64,000 nt of DNA, taken from contig JANYHH010000112.1 of assembly GCA_025359505.1 (NCBI GenBank), positions 1-64,000 of the forward strand, given 5' to 3'. A program made the position numbers and the translations under genes. Under the pieces are notes generated by a model that saw only the letters and a list, made by a program, of their open reading frames with translations, ran no database searches and was not told the DNA's origin. Source of the DNA: Deinococcales bacterium. GTDB lineage: Bacteria > Deinococcota > Deinococci > Deinococcales > JAAFIG01. Below, in pieces: positions 14,411 through 22,174 of the stretch (its first letter is position 1; every line of letters begins with the position of its first letter).

Positions 14411-15016
14411 TTAGAGTTGGAGCGTCCGGGTGACTTCATCTCGAGGAACATCAATGGGTGCAGGGAGATAAAACTTCTCTAAGATGGTGTACTGCGGCCC
14501 GTCGCGTTGCAAGAAGCTGCGTACCAATGCGAACTGCGAAACTTGAAACTCGAGGTTAGCGGTCTGGGTTGGTGGTTTCGGGCCGCGCTCGCGCTTGCGG
14601 CCAAGGGTCACATGCGGTTGGAATTTGTGTTCCGGGGTGAGCGCTAAGCGTTCGTTCAGACCGCTCGAGATCGTCTGCAACTGAGGCGCGTCGGCTTTCA
14701 GAAACCAGACTCGAGGGCTGCCGTCCGTGGGGTAAAAACCCGTGCCGCGCAAAGTGACGGTGAACGGCTCAAGTTGACTGGCGACACTGCGCCCAGCTTG
14801 GAGAAACGTGCTCAGTGGTTCATCAGCCGCTTCGCCCATGAACGCCAGCGTCACGTGGAGTTGAACAGCGGGCGTAGTCGTCCAGCCGATCTTCACGGGG
14901 CTTTGCAGCAGCTCGAGCGGCGGGTGCAACTCTGGCGGCACGAAGACCGCGTAGAACAAGTGGGTCTGCGGCTTGCGAAACGGTGCTTTGACGGGCTTGG
15001 CGGCTGCTCGAGTCAC
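14411..15016 (-). CDS. thpR: RNA 2',3'-cyclic phosphodiesterase (LigT/ThpR)
   Basis: A 201-residue 2H phosphoesterase. The two His-x-Thr/Ser motifs are VQLHVTLAFMG and FQPHVTLGRKRE. Members hydrolyse 2',3'-cyclic phosphates on RNA and were first described as 2'-5' RNA ligases. GTG 15016 overlaps the upstream acetyltransferase stop (GTGA). The family sits between cinA and recA in Deinococcus. The N-terminus has about 20 extra basic residues (MTRAAAKPVKAPFRKPQTH) before the LFYAVFVPPEL strand. Confidence 0.92.
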   Translation of the reverse strand: MTRAAAKPVKAPFRKPQTHLFYAVFVPPELHPPLELLQSPVKIGWTTTPAVQLHVTLAFMGEAADEPLSTFLQAGRSVASQLEPFTVTLRGTGFYPTDGSPRVWFLKADAPQLQTISSGLNERLALTPEHKFQPHVTLGRKRERGPKPPTQTANLEFQVSQFALVRSFLQRDGPQYTILEKFYLPAPIDVPRDEVTRTLQL

Positions 15017-15510
15017 GCGCTCACCAGAGTCTCGAGTTGATAGCAGATTGTGCCGTCTGCGTCCACCCGCGTCTGCTCAAAACCCAGTTTCTCGAGGATG
15101 CGCTGACTGGCCTTATTTTGCGGATAGATGCTGGCAACGATGCGCGGCAGAATGGTCTGTCCGTACTCGAGCATCGCACGGGCGCTCTCCGTAGCGTAAC
15201 CGCGTCCCCAATGGGCGGGCGCGAAGCCGTAAATCAGTTCGATTTCGCCCACGTTATCACCAACGACCAGCCCGCAAAAGCCGATCATGGTGTTTGTATC
15301 GCGTTCGATCACCGCCATGCAGCCCCTCGAGTGCAGGCTGTAGTTGCGTTGCGATACGTCAATCCATTGCCTCGTTTGCTCGAGCGTTAGGGGTAGCCCG
15401 TCGCCCATCAGACGCATGGTGGCGGCATCGCTGCAAATCGCAAAGAACGCGTCCAGATCACTCATCTCGAGCGCTCTGATATTCAAGCGTGCGGTGTTCA
15501 GCGTCTTCAC
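15013..15510 (-). CDS. GNAT-family N-acetyltransferase, inserted in the recA operon
   Basis: About 165 residues from GTG 15510, overlapping the cinA stop (GTGA); the track start 15531 is within cinA. TARLNIRALEMSDLDAFFAIC is the RimJ-like N-terminus, and ELIYGFAPAHWGRGYATESARAMLEYG holds the acetyl-CoA pyrophosphate-binding loop (RGYATE). NKASQRILEKLGFEQTR is the conserved C-terminal motif. The RimJ/RimL-like group acetylates protein or amino N-termini; the substrate here is unknown. Tight overlaps on both sides show that it is co-translated with cinA and thpR. Confidence 0.9.
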   Translation of the reverse strand: MKTLNTARLNIRALEMSDLDAFFAICSDAATMRLMGDGLPLTLEQTRQWIDVSQRNYSLHSRGCMAVIERDTNTMIGFCGLVVGDNVGEIELIYGFAPAHWGRGYATESARAMLEYGQTILPRIVASIYPQNKASQRILEKLGFEQTRVDADGTICYQLETLVSA

Positions 15511-16739
15511 GTTTTCACCAATTCGCGCCACAATGCCCCGAGCGCGAAGAACGCGGCGCGTTCCTTCATCGTGCGGCGGTCGCCCGCGACGGTCAGCGCC
15601 GCGTCGACGACCGAGCCGTCTGGCTTGGCGATGCTGACGAACAGCGTCCCGGCGGGCATCGTGTTGCCTAAGCTGCTGTCGGCTGCACCGGTCGCTGCCA
15701 GTGCCCAGCTCGAGCCAAAGCGGGTTTTCGCCTCGAGCGCGAGGGCGCGGGTGGTTTGAGCGCTGATCGCGCCGTGTTGCTCGAGCGTGGATTCACTGAC
15801 TCCGAAATGCCGCTTGGCGGTATTGGAGTACGCGACCGCACTGGCTTGAAACGCGTCGCTCGAGCCAGCCGTATCGGTCAGCACGTCGGCGATCAGCCCG
15901 CCGGTGATGCTCTCGATCACACTCAACGTCTGCCCCTTGGAGCGCAGCAGCTCGAGGATCACGCCCGGCAGGGTTTGCTCGTCCGTGCCATAGATGAAAC
16001 CAGAGAGCGCTTTTCGCACCTCGAGTTCGGTGGGAGCGGCCAGCGCTTCGGCTTCAATGAGCGTCGCGGCGCTGCTGGCGACGCGGACGTGAACGCCGTC
16101 GCGCCGCGCATACGTGCCGATGCTCGGGTTGCTGCCTTGCGTCAGTGCGCCCAGACGCTCAGCGAGATGAGACTCGCCGATGCCGACGGTGCGGAAGGTC
16201 GTGTAATGGAAACCGTTCTGCGGCAGGGATAAGCGCGGCAAAAGCTGCTCGAGGAACATCTTTTTCATTTCACGCGGCGGGCCCGGCATGGCGACAATGA
16301 TTTTGCCCGTGTTGGGGACGGTGGTGAACCAGCCCGGTGCGGTTCCGACGGGGTTTGGCAGCGCTTGGGTGCTTTTGGATACCCAAGCTTGCTTGGTGTT
16401 GGCTTGCGGGAAGCTGCGCCCTCTGGACTGAAACCACTTGGTCAGCGTCTCGAGGTACACAGTGTCAATCACGGGAGTTTCGCCGATGGTTGCCAGAATC
16501 GCTTCGCGGGTCAGGTCGTCATCGGTGGGCCCGAGTCCACCGCCGAGGATCACCAAATCAGCGCGGGTCAGCGCACGGCTGATTGCTTCCTGTAAACGCG
16601 TCAGGTTGTCACCGACGGTCGTTTTCCAGTGAATGAAGACGCCGCGATTCTTCAACTCCTGCGCGATGAACGCCGCGTTGGAGTCAACGATTTCGCCCAT
16701 CAGCAATTCTGTCCCGACACTGATTAATTCTGCTAACAA
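15507..16739 (-). CDS. cinA: Competence/damage-inducible protein CinA (NMN amidohydrolase)
   Basis: I place the start at TTG 16739, eight bases after GAGGAG; the track start 16772 lies upstream of the -10 box and cannot be used. About 410 residues: N-terminal MoCF-like domain (AELISVGTELLMGEIVDSNAAFIAQEL, GGLGPTDDDLTREA, PGPPREMKKMF) and C-terminal PncC amidohydrolase domain (LSVIESITGGLIADVLTDTAGSSDAFQASAVAYSN, ATGAADSSLGNTMPAGT). CinA recycles NMN and is linked to DNA uptake and RecA. It is the first gene of the operon ending in recA. Confidence 0.96.
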   Translation of the reverse strand: MLAELISVGTELLMGEIVDSNAAFIAQELKNRGVFIHWKTTVGDNLTRLQEAISRALTRADLVILGGGLGPTDDDLTREAILATIGETPVIDTVYLETLTKWFQSRGRSFPQANTKQAWVSKSTQALPNPVGTAPGWFTTVPNTGKIIVAMPGPPREMKKMFLEQLLPRLSLPQNGFHYTTFRTVGIGESHLAERLGALTQGSNPSIGTYARRDGVHVRVASSAATLIEAEALAAPTELEVRKALSGFIYGTDEQTLPGVILELLRSKGQTLSVIESITGGLIADVLTDTAGSSDAFQASAVAYSNTAKRHFGVSESTLEQHGAISAQTTRALALEAKTRFGSSWALAATGAADSSLGNTMPAGTLFVSIAKPDGSVVDAALTVAGDRRTMKERAAFFALGALWRELVKT

Positions 16740-16758
16740 CGTAATCAACTCCTCGTGT

Positions 16759-16787
16759 TTTATACCAGACAAAGCTCACAATGTAAA
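16759..16787 (-). promoter_or_regulatory. Promoter of the cinA-GNAT-thpR-recA operon
   Basis: On the minus strand TTTACA (16787-16782), 17-base spacer, TATAAA (16764-16759). The transcript would begin near 16752, leaving a short leader with GAGGAG before TTG 16739. I do not see a clear 17-bp RDRM palindrome here. Confidence 0.75.
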
Positions 16788-17031
16788 GAGGCGGCGGTAC
16801 TCGAGGCTGAAATCACCGCTCGAGCCTTTGCGCCCAGTGTACGCCCGGTGCTCGAGCGGTAATCTGACGGCATGTTGACTAGCCTCCAAATCCGAGGAAT
16901 CGAACCCGACCCTCGAGACTCGAGATTCCTGCGTCATGGGGCGGCGCGGTGGTAGGGGCGAGCGGACAAACCCGCAGATTGATCCGGCAAGCCGTTCGAG
17001 CCTCGAGCCTTGCACGAAACGAGGCAGCACG

Positions 17032-17865
17032 GTGATACAGACAGACGCGCAAACCTACGAACTCAGCGGCGCTGGACTCGAGACGGTCGTGTTGCTGCAC
17101 GGTGAATTCAGCCAGCCATCTGCGTGGCAACGCACATTGGACGCGCTGACCCCCAAGTACCGCGTGCTAACTTACGCCCGCTCGCTCGAGGACAGCTTTG
17201 AAACGCAACTCGCCGATCTCGAGGGGCTGCTCGATCATTTGGAGCTTCCTGCCGTTCACCTGATCGCGCACAGTGCTAGCGGCGTGCTGGCCTACAGCTT
17301 CGCGGGGCAGCACCCGACCCGCGTCCTCAGTCTGTGCTTGGTTGGCGGCTTCACGCGTTTAGACGCGCCGCTGGAGCTGAAGCTTCGCAGCATCAACGCT
17401 GGTCTCGAGGCGGGCGGCGTACCCCTTGCCTCGAGCGTCGCCGCGCCGTGGCTGTGGGGCAGCGCGTACCTGTACAGCAATACTCCAGCGCCGCTGACGC
17501 TTTCGAGCGAGCAGCTTCAGTTCGCGATCATTGGGATGCTAAGCCCCGGCGATCAGCGCAAGTGGCTGCGAGCCGTGAATTGCCCCGTGCTGGTCGCGGT
17601 TGGCAGCGACGACGTGTTGACCCCATTGCGTTACAGCCACGAGATCGTCGAATGGGTCAAACAGGGTTTGGGCGTGCTGGTGACGATCACCGGTGGCGGG
17701 CACAACGCGCCGCTCGAGAAGCCGGATGAGTTCAACCGCATATTGATCGGGTTTTTGGAGCGTTACGCCAGTTTCACCTCGAGTCCGTGGGCATTGGATG
17801 ACGATGAGGATGATGGGGACAGTGGTGCGGATTACGTGGATTTTAACGACCTCGAGCGCAAATGA
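17032..17865 (+). CDS. Alpha/beta hydrolase
   Basis: About 277 residues from GTG 17032; the longer track ORF begins in the cinA upstream region. VVLLHGEFSQPSAW is the oxyanion strand and loop, LIAHSASGVLAYSFA carries the nucleophile Ser (H-S-A-S-G, a variant of G-x-S-x-G), LVAVGSDDVLTPLRY the acid, and TGGGHNAPLEKPDEF the catalytic His. The substrate cannot be told from sequence. The C-terminus is very acidic (DDDEDDGDSGADYVDF). It may be divergently transcribed with cinA. Confidence 0.88.
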   Translation: MIQTDAQTYELSGAGLETVVLLHGEFSQPSAWQRTLDALTPKYRVLTYARSLEDSFETQLADLEGLLDHLELPAVHLIAHSASGVLAYSFAGQHPTRVLSLCLVGGFTRLDAPLELKLRSINAGLEAGGVPLASSVAAPWLWGSAYLYSNTPAPLTLSSEQLQFAIIGMLSPGDQRKWLRAVNCPVLVAVGSDDVLTPLRYSHEIVEWVKQGLGVLVTITGGGHNAPLEKPDEFNRILIGFLERYASFTSSPWALDDDEDDGDSGADYVDFNDLERK

Positions 17866-17890
17866 TCTCTCTAGTGTGATTTAGAATCAT

Positions 17891-18154
17891 GTGATGTCAA
17901 AGCCTCAATTCTCGAGCAGCAACAAAATGCAGCGGCGGGAGGCCATCTGGGCAGATTTCCTCGAGCACGTGCTGCAACTGCCTTGGGCGTTCGTGTCCGA
18001 TGAAAGCTGTCTTGGGGACTTCGAGGGCTTAATGGACGCCAGCGAATTGACGCGGCGCGTCCACGTGCGGTACGGACTCGAGTTGTCGAGTGAGCATCAG
18101 GCGATGCCGCTGTATCAGTTCCTCGATTTGCTCGAGCCGCCACTGAAAACTTGA
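17891..18154 (+). CDS. Small acidic hypothetical protein
   Basis: An 87-residue protein (MSKPQFSSSNKMQRREAIWADFLEHVLQLPWAFVSDESCLGDFEGLMDASELTRRVHVRYGLELSSEHQAMPLYQFLDLLEPPLKT). It is helical with acidic residues and a possible N-terminal disordered stretch. No family recognised. It lies 25 bases past the hydrolase gene and could be co-transcribed. The second Met (17894) is an equally good start. Confidence 0.5.
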   Translation: MMSKPQFSSSNKMQRREAIWADFLEHVLQLPWAFVSDESCLGDFEGLMDASELTRRVHVRYGLELSSEHQAMPLYQFLDLLEPPLKT

Positions 18155-18205
18155 ATCCGATCAGCTCGTAGGTTTCCACGTGTCGCAATCAGTACGATAC
18201 TAGAT

Positions 18206-18466
18206 ATGAAAGCCAGCATTTACCTTCCCAAAGAACTCGAGATTCTCGTCAAAAACTACCTTGCTGACCATCCCGAGATGACGCTCTCGAGCCTCGTGCA
18301 AGAAGCCTTGGAGAGCAAACTCAAACCGCGTCGCAATCGCATCCTCGAGCTGGCGGGCTTTGTGTCGTTCAATGGGGTGGACAGACGCACGCCACAGGAA
18401 AAAGCTGATGACTTGCGCGAACGTCCCGAGGACGAAATCGTCAAACGCGGCTTAGACCGCAGGTGA
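18206..18466 (+). CDS. VapB-type ribbon-helix-helix antitoxin
   Basis: An 86-residue protein: KASIYLPKELEILVKNYLADHPEMTLSSLVQEALESKLKPR is a complete ribbon-helix-helix (strand, helix A, helix B), and the charged tail (RRTPQEKADDLRERPEDEIVKRG) would bind the toxin. A TACGATACT -10-like sequence lies just before the ATG. The stop overlaps the PIN toxin start, giving the standard vapBC order with autoregulation expected. Confidence 0.85.
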   Translation: MKASIYLPKELEILVKNYLADHPEMTLSSLVQEALESKLKPRRNRILELAGFVSFNGVDRRTPQEKADDLRERPEDEIVKRGLDRR

Positions 18467-18876
18467 TGCTTAAACGCATCGTGTTAGACACTGGCGTGCT
18501 GCTGGCACTCTTCAATGACCGTGATCTGGATCACGCGGCGGCGAAGCGTGGCTTTTCAACGCTCGAGTCATTCAACACGCGCTTGATCGCGCCTTCGAGC
18601 ATCGTCCTCGAGACCGCTAAGCGGCTGCTGTTCGATGTGAGTGCCACTGCGATGCAAACCGCTACCTCCGCGATGCTCGAGACTTTGGAAGTGCTGGACA
18701 CCACGCCACAAACTATTTCTTCCGCCCTCGAGTTGATCCACAGCATGGGTAAGTGGGGCGCGACGCTCGAGGACGCCATGGTCATCAACACCGCTCTGGC
18801 GCTGGGTGCGCCCGTGTGGACGTTCAACTACCGCGATTTTGGCACGATTCAAAACCTTGAGTTCTGGACGCCGTGA
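18466..18876 (+). CDS. VapC-type PIN-domain ribonuclease toxin
   Basis: About 136 residues. I use ATG 18466 (the track start GTG 18463 adds one residue). IVLDTGVLLALFNDRD carries the first catalytic Asp, SIVLETAKRLLF the conserved Glu, and KWGATLEDAMVINTALALGAPVWTFNYRDFG the distal acidic residues that bind Mg. PIN toxins cut tRNA or rRNA. It is coupled with the preceding ribbon-helix-helix antitoxin. It converges on the DinB-like gene, one base away. Confidence 0.9.
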   Translation: MLKRIVLDTGVLLALFNDRDLDHAAAKRGFSTLESFNTRLIAPSSIVLETAKRLLFDVSATAMQTATSAMLETLEVLDTTPQTISSALELIHSMGKWGATLEDAMVINTALALGAPVWTFNYRDFGTIQNLEFWTP

Positions 18877-18877
18877 A

Positions 18878-19411
18878 TCAGCCCAGCCGACCCTCGATCG
18901 CCGTGCGGTGATGCGCGACGTGATAGACCGTGAACAGCAGGAACTCGCGCAAAGAAAGCATGCCCATCGCCGGGTGACGACCCTCAAACGCGTCCAGTTC
19001 CTCATCCGCGTACCTCGCCAATGCCGCCTCGAGCGCCCTGCCGCTTTGTAGCCACTCGCTCAGAAATAAGCCCCGCGTCGCCTCGAGCGCGTCCAATCCA
19101 GCGTATTCCGGTGGTGGGAATGGATTGCTGGTCAGCGATGTGGTTCGTAGCGCCTCGCGGTACGCGGCTGCGACTTCATCGTATGACTTGGAGACGGCGG
19201 GCGTTCCCAGCGGCTTGAACTTGCGAGCCTCGAGCGTGCCCGCGATCAGCTTCTCTGGAGCCATCAGGTGCTGCGCGTGCTGCAACGGCGACCACGTGCC
19301 TTGCAGCGGGTGCATAAATGTCGCCAGCGGCAGGGCTTGCAGGTACGCCGCGAAATCCGTGTGCGATTCAAGAATAGCGGCGCGAAGCTCAGGCAGGCTG
19401 TACGGGTTCAC
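18878..19411 (-). CDS. DinB/YfiT-family putative metalloenzyme
   Basis: A 177-residue four-helix protein. HPLQGTWSPLQHAQHLMAPEKLIAGTLEARKF has the first metal-ligand His of the DinB/MST fold, and FLLFTVYHVAHHRTAIEGRLG the two C-terminal His. This superfamily includes bacillithiol-S-transferases and is expanded in Deinococcus. A bshA gene elsewhere in the window (43.6 kb) fits a thiol-transferase role, but the substrate is not known. Confidence 0.85.
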   Translation of the reverse strand: MNPYSLPELRAAILESHTDFAAYLQALPLATFMHPLQGTWSPLQHAQHLMAPEKLIAGTLEARKFKPLGTPAVSKSYDEVAAAYREALRTTSLTSNPFPPPEYAGLDALEATRGLFLSEWLQSGRALEAALARYADEELDAFEGRHPAMGMLSLREFLLFTVYHVAHHRTAIEGRLG

Positions 19412-19472
19412 GCATCACACAATACTCGAGATGCAGAGGTTGAAGATGCAGGGTGCTCGAGATGTTGACATG

Positions 19473-19500
19473 AAAAACCTCCGCGTTTTCGGCGGAGGGT
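19473..19500 (-). terminator. Intrinsic terminator of the lipoprotein gene
   Basis: CCTCCGC / GCGGAGG with a 7-base loop; the minus strand continues with TTTTTC. It is located 19 bases past the lipoprotein stop. Confidence 0.8.
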
Positions 19501-19518
19501 TCACTGGTTTTTGAAGCT

Positions 19519-20142
19519 TTAATTCAAATCGTTTGAGTCGTAGGTCACGTTGTCGAACGTCTGCACACCATCGGTGGTGCTGCTGACCGAACCGTTGATG
19601 GTGATCGTTGCCTTGACGACGGGTTTGGCTTGCGTTCCCGTGTTTTGAGCAACAAGCTTGATTGAGAAGTTGGTGTACGCGAACGTCTCGGTGCTCGAGC
19701 CAGTCGTGATTGTCGCGCCGCCATTGATCCCGAGTGTGAATGTGAAATTTGACGTATCAAAATCGCCGCTGCCCGTGAAGGTCATGGACAGCCCAGCATC
19801 TGGTGTTTTGATTGTCGTGCCGCTCGAGGTGCAACCTGTGCCGGGAGCTTTCAAAACGAGGGCGAGGCTGGTGGCGCTGCTGGTCACGGTAATCGTGCCG
19901 CCGCTGCCACTGCTGCACGTCAACGCAACGGTTTCTGGACCCGCCTGTAAACGCGGTTTGTTGGACAACAGGCTACCGACCGAGCCGAAGATTGACGGCC
20001 CGAGCGCTGAGATGGCCCTGAACGATGCGCTGGCTGATTTCTTCTGAGACGCTGAATTGCCACCGCCCGTACCACCGCCCGTACCACCGCACGAAACCAT
20101 CACCAGTGCCAACGCCGCGACCAACATCATTTTCAAGTTCAT
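19519..20142 (-). CDS. Secreted lipoprotein of unknown function
   Basis: A 207-residue protein with signal peptide MNLKMMLVAALALVMVSC; LVMVSC is a lipobox-like site with the lipidated Cys at 18, followed by a Gly/Thr linker (GGTGGGTGGG). The mature part is Ser/Thr/Gly-rich with regular beta strands (TVALTCSSGSGGTITVTSSATSLALVLK ... FNFTLGINGG-like), two further Cys that could form a disulphide, and no recognised domain. GGAGG precedes ATG 20142. The linker is encoded by a short tandem repeat that may vary in length. Confidence 0.8.
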   Translation of the reverse strand: MNLKMMLVAALALVMVSCGGTGGGTGGGNSASQKKSASASFRAISALGPSIFGSVGSLLSNKPRLQAGPETVALTCSSGSGGTITVTSSATSLALVLKAPGTGCTSSGTTIKTPDAGLSMTFTGSGDFDTSNFTFTLGINGGATITTGSSTETFAYTNFSIKLVAQNTGTQAKPVVKATITINGSVSSTTDGVQTFDNVTYDSNDLN

Positions 20143-20376
20143 AAGTTAACCTCCAACCGCCTCGAGCGATTGCCAAAAGTATAGCCACAACTTAAATGTG
20201 AGGTGTAATAATGGCGTGTTCAACCTGATCTGCACGCAATACTTCTGTTACATAAATTAAGCGCTGCTCGAGGCAGTGCCACCGATCCGATGATGTGAAC
20301 CTGAGGCGTTGAGCGACGATCTGTCATGGCTTTGTGACTTACCATCGCCTGACGAAGCCTCGGTACGGTCACGCCC

Positions 20377-21252
20377 ATGTCCGTTTCGCTGCGCCGCTTG
20401 GGTCAGGCATTGCCGTACTTGCTGCCCGCGCTTGTCGTCTTCGGGCTGTTCACGTATTACCCACTCTGGAACGTGATTTACATGAGCTTCACCGATGCCG
20501 ATTTCCTGCGAGCGCCGAACTGGGTTGGCTTAGACAACTACACCAAGATGTTCAATGCTCAAGAGTTCTGGGCCAGCCTGACCATCACCACGATTTTCGC
20601 CGTTGGCGTGACCGCGCTCGAGGTCGTGCTGGGCATGATGCTGGGCTTTTTGATGAACGCAAAGACTCGAGTCACGCCGCTGCTCAGAGCCGCCGTTTTT
20701 GCGCCGGTCGTGATCTCTGTGTCAGCCACCGCGATTCTGTGGCTGTTTTTCCTCAACACGCAGGCGGGGCCCGTCAACCGCGCCCTAGCGCTGTTTGGCA
20801 TCCCGCCGATTGGTTGGTTCACCGATCCGAAAATCGCGCTGCTCGGTGTAATCGTCGTCGCGGTCTGGAAAGGTGTGGGGCTGCCCGCCGTGTTGTACCT
20901 GTCGGGCTTGCAGGGGATATCGCGTGAACTCGAGGAGGCGGCGATTGTCGACGGCGCGAACCGTTGGCAGGTCGCCAGTCGCATCACGATTCCACTGCTG
21001 GCTCCGACGACGATGGTGGTGTTTTTCATCAGTCTGGTCGGCACGTTCCAGAGTTACGGGCTGGTGCTGCTGCTGACTCGGGGCGGCCCGGTCGGCTCGA
21101 CCGAGTTGCTTGGTTATTACATTTTTGAAAACGCCTTCCAGTTTTTCCAGATGGGTTACGCCAGCGCGTTGTCGGTCGCGCTGTTCGTGTTGCTGGCGCT
21201 GCTGGCTTGGATGCAGTTCAAGGTTTCCGAAAGGCGGGTGCATTACCAGTGA
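20377..21252 (+). CDS. ABC transporter permease, sugar type (MalF/UgpA-like)
   Basis: A 291-residue inner-membrane permease with about six membrane segments (LPYLLPALVVFGLFTYYPLW, VTALEVVLGMMLGFLM, FAPVVISVSATAILWLFFL and others). The cytoplasmic EAA loop reads ELEEAAIVDGANRWQVASRITIPLL, which contacts the ATPase. It is first in a cluster with a second permease and a binding protein. No ATPase gene is present; carbohydrate importers often share a MsmK/UgpC-type ATPase encoded elsewhere. Confidence 0.93.
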   Translation: MSVSLRRLGQALPYLLPALVVFGLFTYYPLWNVIYMSFTDADFLRAPNWVGLDNYTKMFNAQEFWASLTITTIFAVGVTALEVVLGMMLGFLMNAKTRVTPLLRAAVFAPVVISVSATAILWLFFLNTQAGPVNRALALFGIPPIGWFTDPKIALLGVIVVAVWKGVGLPAVLYLSGLQGISRELEEAAIVDGANRWQVASRITIPLLAPTTMVVFFISLVGTFQSYGLVLLLTRGGPVGSTELLGYYIFENAFQFFQMGYASALSVALFVLLALLAWMQFKVSERRVHYQ

Positions 21253-22136
21253 CGGCCAGTGACAAGTCAGCCAGTGACAAGTACCGCGAGCGCCACCAAT
21301 CCAAGCCGTACTCGAGACGCCGCGCCGCCGCTCGAGCTGCGTGGTTGCAGGGGAGCTTGAGTCTGTTGGTGTCGTTATTTTTCGTGCTGCCGCTGCTGTT
21401 CATGCTGCTCGGCGCGTTCAAGCAGCAGCGCGAGGTCTTCTTGGGGTCGTTCATCCCAGAGCAATGGGTCTGGGGCAATTTTCTCGAGGCGTGGAACGGC
21501 GCACCGTTCGGGCGCTACTTCTTCAACTCGCTGCTCGTGTCGATTATCGTGACCGTCAGCGTCGTGCTGACCTCGAGCCTCGCCGCGTTCGCGTTCTCAC
21601 GGATGCAGTTTTTTGGGAAAGGCTTGCTGTTCATCCTCGCGCTCGGGCCGCTGATGATCCCCGGCGATGTGCTGCTGATCCCCAATTTCATCACGATCCG
21701 CCAGTTTGGGTGGCAGAACTCCTACCCAGCGCTGATCGTGCCGTTTCTAGCCAGTGCTTTCGGAATTTTCTTGCTGCGCCAAGCGTTTCTGAAAACCTCG
21801 CAGGAACTCGAGGATGCCAGCCGCATCGACGGCGCGACGCCGCTGCAATTTTTGTTCCGAATTTTGATGCCCGTGAATGCCCCGGCATTATCCGCGCTGT
21901 CGGTGCTGACGTTTCTAGGCATCTGGAACGCACTGGTCTGGCCGTACATCGCCATCAGCAAAGACGAGTTTCGCACCGTGCAAGTCGGACTTGCCAGCTT
22001 CACCAATCTCGAGGGCAGCAATGTCCCCGTCGTATTGGCGGCCACGACACTGGTGATTTTGCCAGTGATGGTCGTCTACATCTTCGCGCAGAAGTGGTTC
22101 ATCGACAGCGCCGCCTCGAGCGGTCTCAAAGGCTAA
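21249..22136 (+). CDS. ABC transporter permease, sugar type (MalG/UgpE-like)
   Basis: About 295 residues from GTG 21249, overlapping the first permease stop (GTGA). A basic N-terminus (KYRERHQSKPYSRRRAAARAA) precedes six membrane segments, with the MalG-type periplasmic loop (GAFKQQREVFLGSFIPEQWVWGNFLEAWNGAPFGRYFFNSL) and EAA loop QELEDASRIDGATPLQFLFRILMPVNAPALS. It pairs with the upstream permease to form the channel. Confidence 0.93.
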   Translation: MTASDKSASDKYRERHQSKPYSRRRAAARAAWLQGSLSLLVSLFFVLPLLFMLLGAFKQQREVFLGSFIPEQWVWGNFLEAWNGAPFGRYFFNSLLVSIIVTVSVVLTSSLAAFAFSRMQFFGKGLLFILALGPLMIPGDVLLIPNFITIRQFGWQNSYPALIVPFLASAFGIFLLRQAFLKTSQELEDASRIDGATPLQFLFRILMPVNAPALSALSVLTFLGIWNALVWPYIAISKDEFRTVQVGLASFTNLEGSNVPVVLAATTLVILPVMVVYIFAQKWFIDSAASSGLKG

Positions 22137-22174
22137 AAGGTACGGCTCGAGACGACCTCGAGCAAAGGAGAGTT

